Shown in pieces: positions 25,874-38,089 of a stretch of 64,000 nt of DNA (positions within the stretch are counted from its first letter, which is position 1; each line of letters opens with the position of its first letter). The translations under genes were made by a program, and so were the position numbers. The notes under the pieces were generated by a model. That model had not been told where the DNA came from. It did not search any database and was given only the letters and a program-made list of their open reading frames with translations. The DNA is from Vespula vulgaris (lineage: Eukaryota > Arthropoda > Insecta > Hymenoptera > Vespidae), in contig NC_066596.1 in the NCBI RefSeq assembly GCF_905475345.1, positions 6,099,501-6,163,500 of the forward strand. The letters are read 5' to 3'.

Positions 25874-27110
25874 CTTCGAAGTCTTCCAATCTAATATCGA
25901 ATTTTTATCTATGTCGATTTACTAAAAGTTTGCTTTAAAAAAAAATTAAAGTTTTTCGCGAGACATTTTCGACTCTCGTTTCTACGTAAGTATATAAGTA
26001 TATAAAAATAAAAATAAAAATATATATATATATAGATATATAAGTAAGTACGATATATAAGATTAGATATAACTTTTGAAACGTAGTGGTTGGGACAGGG
26101 AGGTACGTACATCCTCATTAAACAAACTTCACCCCTCTCTCTTTCTCTCTTTTGACGATATCTTCTTCTCGTCGTGGGAAATGAGCTTCAACTAATGTAA
26201 CGCATGCCATAAAACTAACTCTCGCCTCTCCTTCTTTCGAACTACGTTCTTCCACGTAGAGTAATATAAATCTCTGCCTTTCGTTTCTACGTCCCTTAAA
26301 TTTCCGTTTCGTTCTTCATGACGAGCTTGGAAATCGTTAAGACGAAGTAAAAGAGAAGGAAAAGATTTCAAGCAAATTATTCTATTACGTACGAATTATT
26401 TCAATATCTAAATATCTTCTATAAAACAATTCAATGAAAATTAATTAATTAATTAATTAATTAATTAATTATATAACAAATTATTTTAGTTGTAAATTGA
26501 TCTCTCTCTCTCACACACACACACATATACAATACAAACAAATATACACGTATTCCGTGTATACGTGTGTGTGTGTGTGCATAGTCTTGTCTTAATTATC
26601 ATAGAGTCATAGAGAATAATTAGGAAAAAAAAAAAAGAAAATAGTTTAGAGAACGAAAAGAAAGAAAGAGGAAATAAATACACGTGGTGGATCGTCACCA
26701 GGGCTGTAGACATTTGGAGAAGCAGTGGGAGCTAATTACGGTAAGGCTACGGTCCACCGATGGCGGTTCCTCTGTCGGCTCTTTTAAACGCTTGCTGGAG
26801 GTCCTTGCAAACGTTATACGTTCTTTAAAAACCGCCTCGTGGTGATCAACGAGAATATTTTACAAGGAAATGCGGAAGGGGTTCGCACCCCCGAAAGAAG
26901 CGACAGGAATAGAAAAACTTTCGGGCGAAATTTTCAATGGTGCGTTTCAAAACCCCTCTCCATCACTCCCCACCTTTATCCCCTTACATACTCTTTATAC
27001 CTTGTATATATCTTTCTCTCTCTCTCTCTCTCTCTCTCCCTTTCTATATATATATATATGTATTCTTTAAGTAGTAGAAAAAGTAGAAAGAGAGAAAGAG
27101 TCGAAGAGAA

Positions 27111-27161
<51 letters not shown>

Positions 27162-28895
27162 ATATATATTATATATATCTGTATAGATATTATAGATATA
27201 TTTTTAATTATATATATTTAATATATAATAAATTAACTAATTTAAATTAACATAAATAAATAAATTAATTAATTCGCAAATATCTTCAACGTCGTTATTA
27301 TTATTATTACTATTATTATTTTTTCTTTTCCGTGATACTGATCTTTCACGAAAAATAAAAAAAAAAAAAAAAAAAAAAAGGACGAAAAATATCGATCTTT
27401 TCTCTCGAGACTTTTTTTAAACCCTTAATTACTTTTAGATCGTTAATATAATATATACTAGAAATTTCTTACTTCCATCTTGTACAAGTATATACATACA
27501 TATATATATATATATTTTTTTTTTCGAATTTCAAAAGGTCCAATTCGTTTCGTTCGACGATAATACAATAAAACAATTTTCTAACGATCGTATTAATTAA
27601 TCATTGTCGTTTGTTACCGATAAAATATCGAATTAAAATTGTTTCTAATAGTTTTATAATCTCTGATAGGTTTACTTGGAAAGTCGGTGTCTTTTTGGAG
27701 AAAATCTTTGAATCAGCTTGATTTTCTCAGATTGTCAGTTAGCTTCTAAGTCGTTCTATAATAGGGGGGTTGTGTTTTGCTGAATGGACCGGTGTGTGTT
27801 GAGTATCCCGATCGTCAATGGCAAGCTGTCGTCGGTTCTTGCTACATTAACTCCTTTACAAATCCCCTTCATAGTGATTCCATCGGTTAACGAGACCCCC
27901 TTAAATGCTTCGACACCTCGTCTAGACAAGAATCCTTCTTAACATTGGTATTCGTGCACAACCCTGACATTTAATTTTCTTAAATTCGATATATCAATAA
28001 TTCGATATATCAATGACAAATCTGTATCAACGACAATTATTTTTTCTCGATATATATATATATATTTCGAAAAATTTGAAATTATTTACGATACACCATA
28101 TACGAGAGTATCGTTAACAAAATTCTCGTTAAGATAAGAAGTTTTTTTTGTATTTTTAATTAAGATATTTATTAATGAAGATATTTATCAATTAAGATAT
28201 TCAAATCTCTCGTTGTAATATTTTCTTTTTTCTTTTTTGTTTTTTGTTCATCGCTTTTTTTAATTCTTTTTTCTTTCTTTCTCTGTCTCTCTCTTTTTTT
28301 TTTTAATTCCATTCAATCGCTTTTAACGTTCACAGTTAATTACACGCTTTTAATTTTTGGTCGAGATCGGCTGAATTCAAGATATTAATGTTTACTTTCT
28401 GTAATGAAAATTGAATAATTTTATAATAAATCGATAAATTTCATAGTAATGATAAAATAAGATCAATGATTTTTTGGATATTTGAAAAATATAATAGATA
28501 GAAACCGACGGTATCATACTTGAAGAATTCGTTTTGCACTAAAATAAATCTATCTATATACACGCATAGCTTCTAATAATATTCTTTTATAAAGATTGAC
28601 CTAACCAAATATTTAAATCGTCTTAAAGTAATCAATTCTTGTTCTAAAACCGAGACATTTCGTATAAACTATCGAGGTTTATCGATTCGAGGTAGATTCT
28701 TTCTCTGGAACATGCGTGGGATCATTTATGTGAGAAATTTTCAATGAACGATATGATATAACGAATCGTTTATATCGAATAAGTAAAAAAAGAAGAAGAA
28801 AAATAATGGCGCGATCGAGCAATGTTTAAAGAAAAAAGACTTACTTAAATTTCGTAATTTCTCTTTTCTATCTTCTTATTTCTTTTTACTTTTTC

Positions 28896-28926
<31 letters not shown>

Positions 28927-30373
28927 TATTCCAAGTATCGTACGTAATCCGCTCTAGTGGTTATTATTATTACGCACGTAAACGTACGATATATACCAAA
29001 AGAAAAAGAAAAAGAAAAAGAAGGAAAAAAGAGAGAAAGAGAAAGAGAGAGAGAAAGATGGCCGACGATAAATCATGTCGTCCTCTCGCATACTACATAT
29101 TCAACCTCTTAGACCTCTCCGATGTGTCAGATTAAATTTGGTACTCGCATAATTAGTGACGACGGTTTCGCTTCGTTCGCAGCACCTGTCGTTCAAAATC
29201 TACACCCCACCTCTTTCCCTTCCCCCTTCTTCAACCGTCCCACTTCTACTATCTACTACTACTACTACTACTATTGCTATATTATCACAAGGGTGGAGAA
29301 ATTTAAACGGAGTAGCCAAGAGAGAAGAGCGATGGCCGACGACGAGGACGAGCTTTCAGCACCAATTAAATATTCACTCGAAAGATATTACTCACTCGAA
29401 ATATATTATATATCGTTTTTGGAATATCGATCGAAATTTATATCGAACGATTATTATACTTGTGAATTTGGTACTTGAGATTTTTCTTTTTTTTTTTTTT
29501 TTGGACAGAGCAGTTTCTGGTTTTTTCTTCTTTCCTTTTTTTTTTAATTCGTAATATTTTTTGCGATTTATTTTTTCTCTTTTCTTTTTATTTTTTTAAT
29601 TATTTATCTATCCTTGCAGCTCTGTTCTAATCGCGTGTTAAATATTTAACATGTTATTTATTGTATGTATATTAGAGAGGGAGAGAGAGAGATAATTTGC
29701 TTAGATCATCGTCCAAAAAATCGTAGCTTTACATTTTGTATTATAGATCATTCGTGTTAAATATTGTTGGATATCAAGATCGCAATAATTTTCTTCACGG
29801 TATTATTCAAAGAATTACCATTTTTTTTTTATAAAACTTATAATTCAATAAATTCAAAAATGAATCCTATTATCGAATTATTCGAAATGAATGAATTTTC
29901 TTTCGATATTAACTTGCGACTTTTCTTTGCGTTCTCCTCATCATTTCTCGTGTTAAATATTCAATTATATATAGATATATAAAAATATATAAGAAGATTC
30001 AAACGTCGACGATATATTTTGATTGTTTGACAAATTATTCCTTTCTCCAATAAATAATAATGAATCATGAGAAATTTTTAATTTTTAATTTTAATCTCGG
30101 CTCGTCTTTTTTTTATAACAAATCGCACAATTAAATATTTAACATCCCCGAATATATTTATAGAAAAAACAAAAACAAAACAAAAAAAAACAAAAAAAGA
30201 ACAAAGAACAAAAAAAGAAAAAGAAACCCATAGAATTAGAAAAAAATTTTCAAACCTTGCAATAATTTCCCTACGGCGTCGTCCAAGCTATTGTTGCAAT
30301 TTTCAATACCAGAAGTTCCAGGTTTAACTTCCAACGTAGTAGTAGACAAACCATTAACATTATGGCCTTCCAT
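23607..30373 (-). CDS. SoxE: SoxE-group HMG-box transcription factor, copy a (Sox8/9/10, Sox100B type)
   Basis: Four coding exons, in transcript order 30256-30373, 24736-24913, 24532-24619 and 23607-24449, give 408 residues. The ATG at 30373 has an in-frame TGA eight codons upstream. Residues about 33-48 (DAVGKLLQGYDWTLLPV) are the SoxE-specific DNA-dependent dimerisation motif. The HMG box spans about 59-137: AHVKRPMNAFMVWAQAARRR, LHNAELSKTLGKLWR, then YQPRRRK. It is split by introns after KLWR (phase 2) and after HPHYK (phase 0; a weak GTTTTC donor). The tail (about 138-408) has poly-His, a long poly-Asn, Ser/Asn repeats, and repeated KSY/KY units. It ends YYMGPR. The vertebrate-like activation motif ELDQYLPP is absent. 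SoxE factors bind AACAAT-type sites and govern gonad, gut or neural-crest-like fates; the role here is inferred from family. It lies head to head with SoxE-b. Confidence 0.93.
25812..25872. repeat. (ATT)n microsatellite
   Basis: Pure ATT trinucleotide run of about 60 bp in SoxE-a intron 1. Confidence 0.95.
26690..26880. promoter_or_regulatory. Complex island in SoxE-a intron 1
   Basis: About 190 bp of non-repetitive, higher-GC sequence. It includes TAATTAC (homeodomain-type) near 26734 and no credible exon. Regulatory function is an inference from composition. Confidence 0.2.
27660..27960. promoter_or_regulatory. Complex island in SoxE-a intron 1
   Basis: About 300 bp of non-repetitive, higher-GC sequence, the largest such island in this intron. 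No protein similarity is seen in any frame. It could be an enhancer or an unrecognised alternative first exon. Confidence 0.2.
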
Positions 30374-30870
30374 CTTATTTATGTCGTACACTAAAATTCA
30401 CAGTATCAATAAAAAATATTATCGATCGGTTCGTTCGTAGAAATCGAAAACTATTTTTTTTTCTTCTCTTTTTCTTCTCCTCCTTTTTTTTTTTTAAACA
30501 GATCAGACGGCAATATTTAGTAAGAAGTATTTAGAATCGATACGAAAATAATTTTATTGGATGATAACGAGTATATCATCGATTGTTATTAATCGAGTTA
30601 AAGTAATGAAAGAAAAAAAAAATATATATATATAAATAAATACATACATACATATATATATATATATTCTTCTCTTTCATTAAATCTTTCGATATATAAT
30701 CATAAATAATCCACTTCTGGGATTCTCAAGATGAATCTGTTAATTAGTTTCGGGTTATCTAAGAGCTCACAATTTATCTCGATGATGATGTTATCTTCTT
30801 CTTCTTTCTTCGTCTGTCTATCCGTCTCTCTCTCTCTCTCTCTCTCTTTCACTCCCTTTCTATATCTTTC

Positions 30871-30873
<3 letters not shown>

Positions 30874-30909
<36 letters not shown>
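30874..30909. repeat. (CT)n microsatellite
   Basis: CT run upstream of SoxE-a. On the SoxE-a coding strand it reads as GA, a potential GAGA-factor-like element. Confidence 0.9.
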
Positions 30910-30912
<3 letters not shown>

Positions 30913-31339
30913 GAAAAGAAATATATTCCTTGACCCTGTTGAACGTTTCTATCTTAACTTCTTAAGAGTATTTAACTCGATTCCTCGAAGTAATATCTCG
31001 AAAATATTAAACGACGATTATTATTTATCGACGATCCTCTTTCCTCTTCGTATTGATCACACATATCTTTTCGATCTAACGTAATCGTTACGATTGATCT
31101 CTCCTTCATAATCTTCATATTAATCATTCACAATATCCATTACATTATTATTTATCGAATTAAAATTTTTCTTTTCCTTTGTTCCCTTTCTTCTCTCTTT
31201 TTTTCTTCTTTTTTTCTCCCTTTAGACGAATCGAAATAAAAATTCTATAAGATATATATATATATATATTTCTTTCGATTAAAAAAATCCAATAACGAAT
31301 TACTATGATGACGATCGAAATTTGATACTTTTAACTCGT

Positions 31340-31482
31340 TTATCACCGAGAGAAGATGCGAATGTAGTTAAAGTCCGATGGCCGACTGAGTGAGACTGAC
31401 GAAAGTAAGTAGAAAGACACCGGATAGGAAGGTAGAGAGAGACAGAGATGGAGACAGAGATAGAGACAGAAAGATCGAGAAA

Positions 31483-31526
<44 letters not shown>

Positions 31527-31710
31527 TCGGTGAGAGCTCGAAGGATGACTGCGAGAGGCCAGCCGCACAGGTTGGTCCACACAAAAGAGGCTGAAACGAG
31601 CCGCACACGTCTGGCACACGCACGAAACGTTGGATGGAAGAAAGATCGTGGAGGCGGTTCCGTGGACCACCTACCACTGGTAAGGGTGGGGGTGGGGGTG
31701 GGGGTGAAAA
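31340..31710 (-). promoter_or_regulatory. Candidate SoxE-a promoter-proximal island
   Basis: The first extended higher-GC, non-repetitive block upstream of the SoxE-a ATG (about 1.0-1.3 kb). On the minus strand it holds CT-rich tracts and two TCAGTC Initiator-like motifs near 31383-31400. A G-quadruplex-type run lies at its distal edge (31684-31706). Promoter status is inferred from position and composition. Confidence 0.3.
31684..31706 (+). other. G-quadruplex-type motif
   Basis: Four G runs (three, five, five and five G) separated by single T residues. This fits the strict G3+N1-7 pattern with the shortest loops. The G-rich strand is the template strand of SoxE-a. Confidence 0.75.
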
Positions 31711-33018
31711 TTTGTATAAGTGGATTTAGTTTAATATCACCAATCTTCATAATTCTTCATTTTATTCTTATTGTCATTTTTATTCCTCTTGTTATTATTC
31801 TTAATATCGTTAATAATTATTTTTCAATGTTTCTGGCGAAGATAAAATTTCTTTTTTTTCGATTTTATCTATTTTTATCTTGTTATTTTTTATCTTCTTA
31901 GAATCGAGGTATATGTATGTGTGTATGTGTGCGTGTGTATATTTTGTCGTTCTGAGTGAAATTATAATTTTTTAATAGTAAATAAAAGGAATTTGTCATT
32001 AGGTTTTTAATAGAATGAACTTTCTTACGTTTTGTTTTTTTAACTTTGGATATGTCCTACGTTTTTCTTTTTTCTTTTTTCTTTTCTTTTTCTTTTCATT
32101 CATGATCTTTTGAAATTTTTTGTATAATCCGAACAAAAACTTTGCAAATCAATATGCCCATTGCAAAATTAATTTTTTATGTGCACGAATGCACATCTCT
32201 TGCACACATTTTTTAACAAATTTTTAATCCGTTTATATTATTAATGGAGACATCGCGATATTATATCTGAAAAGAAATACTTGAACGATTTTAAGAATCA
32301 ATTTTTGTCGAGATATTTCTATGCTATTATTTTTTTCTCTTCGTAAAATTACAACTAGGAAATTTTTGGGGGTTTACAATCTAGGAACTTTGGAATCAAC
32401 TTTCGTTTCATACTTTTAATATATCTATTGATACGATATGTATATTTTGATAGGAATTAAATGAACTTTATAGGATCATATATATATATATATGTGTGTG
32501 TGTATTATTTTAGTATAAATTAATACGAAATTTGTATTGGAGTGTGCTTAATTTTACTATCTTTTTTTTTCTTTCTATCTTTTCTTTTCTTTCTTTGTTT
32601 CTCTCTTTCTTCCCGTTATAGATAAATGAAATTAGTTCTAAGATTGATGTGATGAGTCGACATGGACAGGTTGTACGAGCCAGTTAGGTAGCATTCTTCC
32701 CTCTTCTCAACACAATAGAGTCTGTGTCTGAGTTGTGTTTGACTCGATGTTAACACCTCGCAGTGACGACTCTCTGACACGAGTAACACGCATGCATATA
32801 TACATACATATACATATATATATATATGTGTATACAAAAATATAAAAAATATATACTATATATATGTATATATTGTATGTATATATTGTATGTATATATA
32901 CACATACGTATGTGAATGATTATCTTATAAACGAATAATGAATGATTTCAGTTTACTAATTATTACGTATATTTATTCTTATATATAAATAGGTATAATT
33001 AACGATTTATAACACACA

Positions 33019-33059
<41 letters not shown>

Positions 33060-33235
33060 GTATCTTATGTATGTATGAATATATGTGCCTGATTATCTTC
33101 TAAGTTAATATACAACAATTTGCTTTTATTAGAACAATTATTTATGAAGATTTATCTTATATATATTATACGTATGAACAAAATAAAAGATTTATATTTA
33201 TCAAGCTTAAGATTAGATTTTCATGAGAAAATTAT

Positions 33236-33276
<41 letters not shown>

Positions 33277-33338
33277 TACAAATTTGAAGTAATTTTAATT
33301 TCGTGATACTCTGTCATCGTCTGAAGGATATCTATATA

Positions 33339-33379
<41 letters not shown>

Positions 33380-33589
33380 GTTGGCAAATTCTCGCGAGTA
33401 GAAAAGAGACAAATAGGATGGTATACGAGTCAATTTTCGGTACAGAGTCTCATCTTAACGTTCGTAAGAGAAAAAGAGACAGATAGACACAGAAAGAGAG
33501 AGAAAGACAGAAAGAGAGAAAGAGATAGATAGATAGATAGAGAAAAAGAGAGAGAGAGAGAGAGAGGTAGAAGTAGAGTAAAGACGACT

Positions 33590-33780
33590 TGTTTTCTGTC
33601 TTTCCTCTCGTGCGCCTAATTATACAACGAATTTAATGAATGAGTGAGCTAGCAAAGACAGTGCCCCATAGATGAGCGTATATAAACCACGGTCAATGCC
33701 GTGTGGCGGCTTTTTCATAGAGATCAAAGGGAACGTCTCACTCGCACTTTTGGCGATGGGGGTTCATAACGAAAGAGTTG
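33590..33780. promoter_or_regulatory. Complex island with TATA-like and TCF-type sites
   Basis: It contains TATATAAA (33679-33686), an inverted repeat CCACGG-N6-CCGTG (about 33687-33703), and AGATCAAAGG (33721-33730), the classical TCF/LEF consensus. Long GA/CT repeats flank it. Candidate promoter or enhancer of the Sox pair. Confidence 0.35.
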
Positions 33781-33982
33781 CAGAGAAAGAAAGAAAGAAA
33801 GAAAGAAAGAGAAAGAAAGAGAAAATATGTTAAGTTAAGTTAAAAAGGAGAGACACTTAGAGGTACAAATTGCTGTAAAAATAATTGCTGAAAGATCTCT
33901 TTTCTTTCTTTTTTTAATATCTCCCTTATTCTTTTTTATTTGTATTTCTATTTCTATCTCTATTTGTCTCGTCTTTTCTTTC

Positions 33983-34013
<31 letters not shown>

Positions 34014-34409
34014 CTTTTTTTTCTCCTTTTTTTTTTTTTTTTAACTAAGGGCGTTTCGTTAACGAGGGATGTTTTGTTTTTTTATTTTCTTTTAATCGAA
34101 TTTTTTTACAGCAGCGGGTAATTCTTTTTTTTTTTTTTTTTTAATCACAAGATGATCGATAATTATTTTCTTTTTTCTTTTTTAAATTTTGTGCGACACG
34201 ATCGAGTTCTAGGGTAACATGGAATTTACAGTTGATCGATCATCAATTTGGGTTTTTCTTATGGGTTTTTAATCTGTCCGTAATTGATTAGCTACGAATT
34301 GGATTGATAATATTTGAAAAAAATTTTATCCCATAAGATTGAGTTGATTTGATATTGTTATGATTTATAATAATTCAATGATTACAAATGGGATTAATAA
34401 TTTTGAAAA

Positions 34410-34458
<49 letters not shown>

Positions 34459-34929
34459 TTAATTGAGTTCTAGCAAGCTCAGAATTTACGACGAGTCATC
34501 GTTACAGTTGATCGATTATTGATTTGGAATTCTTATGGGGTTATACGTAATAATTCAACGGTTATGAGTCAGATTAATAATGTTTTAAAATTTTATGTCA
34601 TATATATATATATATACATACACACATATATAATTGAGTTCTGCAAGCTCAGAATTTACGACGAGTCATCATTAAATCTGATCGATTATCGATTTGGAAT
34701 TCTTATGGGGGTGGGAGGGAGATAGGTAGATTTATTACTAATAATTCATCACCCACGATGGAATTAATACATTAAAAAAAAAAAAAAAAAGAAAAAGAAA
34801 AAGAAAAAATGTATGCATTTGATTTATAGAAGATTCGAATTTTTCATTATTTAAACACGATCGATTATTGATTTTTTCTCGATGAAGATGGTATTAACGA
34901 AGTATCAAGATAATTAGTAATGTAATATG

Positions 34930-35280
34930 AACGTTTAGATGCTTGTGTTTCGTTTCGTTTCGTAGTCGAAAAGTATCTCACAATCGTGAGATGGATACGT
35001 GATTCGTCGCTAACCGCTAATCCAAATTTAGAACGACCGGCGAACAATAATATTGATTTCAACGAAGCCCGAATTTTGCTCTTGCAATGGTAAACATCCC
35101 GGGGCTCCACGTGGCGTCAATATGTGCCGATGTTCGTTCTTTGTACGTAAGTACGTAATACGCATGCTTCGGGATTTCAGGGCCGTTTCGAAAAAGCACC
35201 GTTTCGAATCAGAATTTCTTTCGATGAAAATTCCACTCTATGGCGCCTGATACGCCTACTAACTCGAATTTATTTAACTC
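34930..35280. promoter_or_regulatory. Complex island with E-box
   Basis: Non-repetitive block containing CCACGTGGCG (about 35109-35118), a Sox-like TTCTTTGT (about 35136-35143) and a Fox-like TAAACA. No recognisable protein. Enhancer function is inferred. Confidence 0.25.
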
Positions 35281-35939
35281 GAAAGAAAATCGAGTCGTTG
35301 TTTCAATTATATTTTCTTCAATTGTAAAATTTCTTAGATCTTCTTTTAGAACGATATATGTGTTTGTGCGTACGCGCGTGTGTGTGTAACAAATACGATA
35401 AAATTCTTTAAATGATCGATCTAAAATTTGTATAAACAACAAAATCGATTGTAATAAAAAATACGATTAAATTCTCTAAATGATCGATCTAAGATTTATA
35501 TAAACGATGAAATCGATTGAATTATCTTATCTTCTTAATGAAACTATAAATTAGATTATCTCAAACGATCTTTACGATTATTAATCGACTTTAGAATTTA
35601 GAATCTTCTTTTTCTCTTTCGTATCTTTCCTCAATGAAAATTATTTTCATAAAATTATTATCCAGTTTTATAGCGAGATTATAAATTAATGAAAGATGAC
35701 GTTTATTCTGTCGTGAATTTTTTGCTAGGATCTTAGCAATCAGTTTAGAATTTTATAAATCTAAATAAAACATGTATCCTAATCTTATAATAGGATTAAT
35801 ATTATGAATACAAAGTTTTTGATTAATACATTATATTATATAATATATATATACACAGTGTATAATAATTATAACGTAAACATGGACGATAGATGAATAT
35901 CAAATTTAATTTTGAAATGTTTTTATGTTTATTTCGTCG

Positions 35940-36200
35940 ATCTACCGGTCGTGACACTATAAAATAATGATTCTGATAATTCTTGGGGGTCCAGGATACC
36001 CCGTCGGGTACTTGAAAGGGACCCGAAGAGACGTCTCAGGGGCGGCGAGTTCGGTGCAGCGCATCGGGCACTCGACACATGTAAAAACCCCCTGGGATGC
36101 CGATACCGCAACTTTTCAGACCCCCAACGGAGAAGTAAGCCAAGATACGTTTTTGCATTGTCATCGAATCGAGACGATTGTCTCCATTGCAATTTGTTGA
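35940..36200. other. GC-rich unexplained island
   Basis: The most GC-rich non-repetitive block of the interval, with open frames on both strands (95 residues on minus at 35929-36216, 77 on plus at 35967-36200). Neither shows a domain, signal peptide or family likeness. The minus-strand edge reads TACAAGGTGGTCAAC, resembling a transposon end, but no matching inverted end was found. Confidence 0.3.
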
Positions 36201-36689
36201 CCACCTTGTATAACATTTCCTAAAAATCAAGTCTATATACTTATATAGATATATACCTATTTATACGTAATTACATATATATATTTTTTTTAATAAGAAA
36301 AAAAAAAAATATATAAAAATGCTGATAATTTGACTTTATAGAAAATTATAAGGATTACAAAGATTATAAAGAAATTATACAAATTTTAAAGATATATATA
36401 CATATATATATAGATTAAAAAACAAATATTTGAGTATATATCTATTATATATGTATATGTATTATACTGATATATTTATATATATATATTTATTAATTAT
36501 AATATATATAAATTATATAAATTAGAAGTAATAATGGTAATAACTTTCGTTAATAATTTTTTTCTTTCTAAATTACATTATCACAATGTAATGTATTATA
36601 ATACAAAAATTTCATTATTTCTACAAGAAAACAAAATAATATAATATATATACACGTATATGAAATTATAAAGATATAAAAGATATAGA

Positions 36690-36890
36690 TATATAGATGC
36701 AATCGATAAGGTGTTGGCTTCTCGGCATCCACGCGAGAAGTGCAACGTGCAACGACGAATGCAATGTCGAGTGCAACCGTTCTTGGTCCACTGCCAAGAG
36801 AGATCGCACACTCCTTCTGTCGACGTCATTATCGTACATGATAGTTCGACCAATCGTATTGCCGGAAGGTAGACTGACGGAGACAAGAAA

Positions 36891-36900
<10 letters not shown>
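36690..36900. promoter_or_regulatory. Motif-dense island upstream of SoxE-b
   Basis: It holds four TGCAAC/TGCAAT copies starting at 36741, 36748, 36760 and 36772. A palindromic NFI-type site TTGG-N7-CCAA lies at 36783-36797. There are also a CRE-like GACGTCAT (about 36823), a CCAAT box (about 36849) and an ETS-type CCGGAAG (about 36862). A GA repeat follows. This arrangement looks like a promoter or enhancer. Confidence 0.4.

Positions 36901-36941
<41 letters not shown>
36896..36941. repeat. (GA)n microsatellite
   Basis: Perfect GA run of about 46 bp between the motif-dense island and the X-box palindrome. Confidence 0.95.
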
Positions 36942-36945
<4 letters not shown>

Positions 36946-37089
36946 AGAAAGAGAAAGGAGTGAGTGAGAAAGAATGAAAGAAGAAGGGGTAGGATGGTAG
37001 GTAAAATACATTTGTATGTGTGACGTGAGAAAGAGAGAGAGAAGACTGAGAGAGATAGAGAATGAAAGAGTTAGAGTAGGGAGAAGGAA

Positions 37090-37132
37090 GCTGATTGGTT
37101 CTTCTCTCGTAGGACATCGTAACCATGGTTAC
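37090..37132. promoter_or_regulatory. CCAAT box plus RFX X-box palindrome
   Basis: CTGATTGGTT (about 37091-37100) is an inverted CCAAT (Y-box-like) element. GTAACCATGGTTAC (37119-37132) is a perfect 14-bp palindrome fitting the RFX X-box pattern GTNNCCATGGNNAC. The pair lies 2.5 kb upstream of the SoxE-b ATG. Confidence 0.4.
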
Positions 37133-37364
37133 TATTCGATGTGAGGTAGAAAGATGAGAGAGAAGGATGGGAGATAAATCCAGGAATGAGAGATAGAGCG
37201 AGAGAGGGAGAAAGGAGGATGGAAGGGGAGACATAGGGAGGGAGAGAGATAGATATATAGAACCTAAAATAAACGTAATAGATACGTCTACTTAATTTTC
37301 GTAACTTCGGTCATAGATTTGAATACATTTTATCTATTACTAAATATATACGTATGTATATATA

Positions 37365-37400
<36 letters not shown>

Positions 37401-38089
37401 TGTATATATGTATGTATAATTAATAAGTTGTATTTTGATTTGTAGACTTGTATTATAGATTTGATGGATTTCATCTATTATTAAGTATACCTAACAATCT
37501 TCTAAAATATTATAATCTAATAAAAATTTAACAACACGTATAAAAAATCTTATTTCGATAGAAACAAATCGAAATAATTCATTTACGAATATACGATTTA
37601 TCTCTCCTCAGACGAACTATTCATTTGCAAAACAGAAAAGTAAATTAACTGAACGTAGAAAAAGTTTTCCAAATAATTAATAACAAAGAAAAAAAAAAAA
37701 AAAAAAAAGAAAATTATAAATCTGCACTAAATCAATTTAGCCATTATTACATCCATACGTCGTCTATCTAATCGATCTATACGTACATACGTACGTATGT
37801 ACGAACTCGTCGAGTTATATTATTAAATTAATAAAACAAAAAAAGAAAGAAAATATACATATATAAAAAAGAACGTAGAATAAATTGATCGTAGAAGGTT
37901 TCTCTTCTAACACTGAAATTATGTTCTCATGTTCACCACGCAAACTCGAGGGAGTTACCCCCACTTTTCTTCCACCAGTTTTATTTAACTCCCTTCCACT
38001 CTCTCTCTCTCTCTATCCCTCTCTCTTTCTTTCTCCCTTACATATATACTCTGTCCTTATCTCTCTTTCTCTCTCTCTCTCTCTTTCCG

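Larger units (their letters stand above)
24914..30255. other. Intron 1 of SoxE-a (5.3 kb)
   Basis: No coding exon is recognised in this large intron. It contains an ATT microsatellite at 25812-25872, TA repeats near 27117-27151, and more complex islands at about 25115-25260, 26690-26880 and 27660-27960. The islands are unlike the surrounding low-complexity DNA and are enhancer candidates. The donor at 30255 reads GTTTGA, a weak match, but the junction is fixed by the protein frame (LLQ-G-YDW). Confidence 0.6.

Noticed and set aside
26879..26896. GGGGTTCGCACCCCCG as a possible tRNA T-arm
   Set aside because: It is a GC-rich hairpin-like string, but no acceptor stem, D-arm or anticodon arm could be fitted around it.
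29122..29554. Overlapping plus-strand frames near 29.1-29.5 kb as a small gene
   Set aside because: The frames are mixed repeat translation (poly-Thr/Tyr from ACT repeats) with no family features, inside SoxE-a intron 1.
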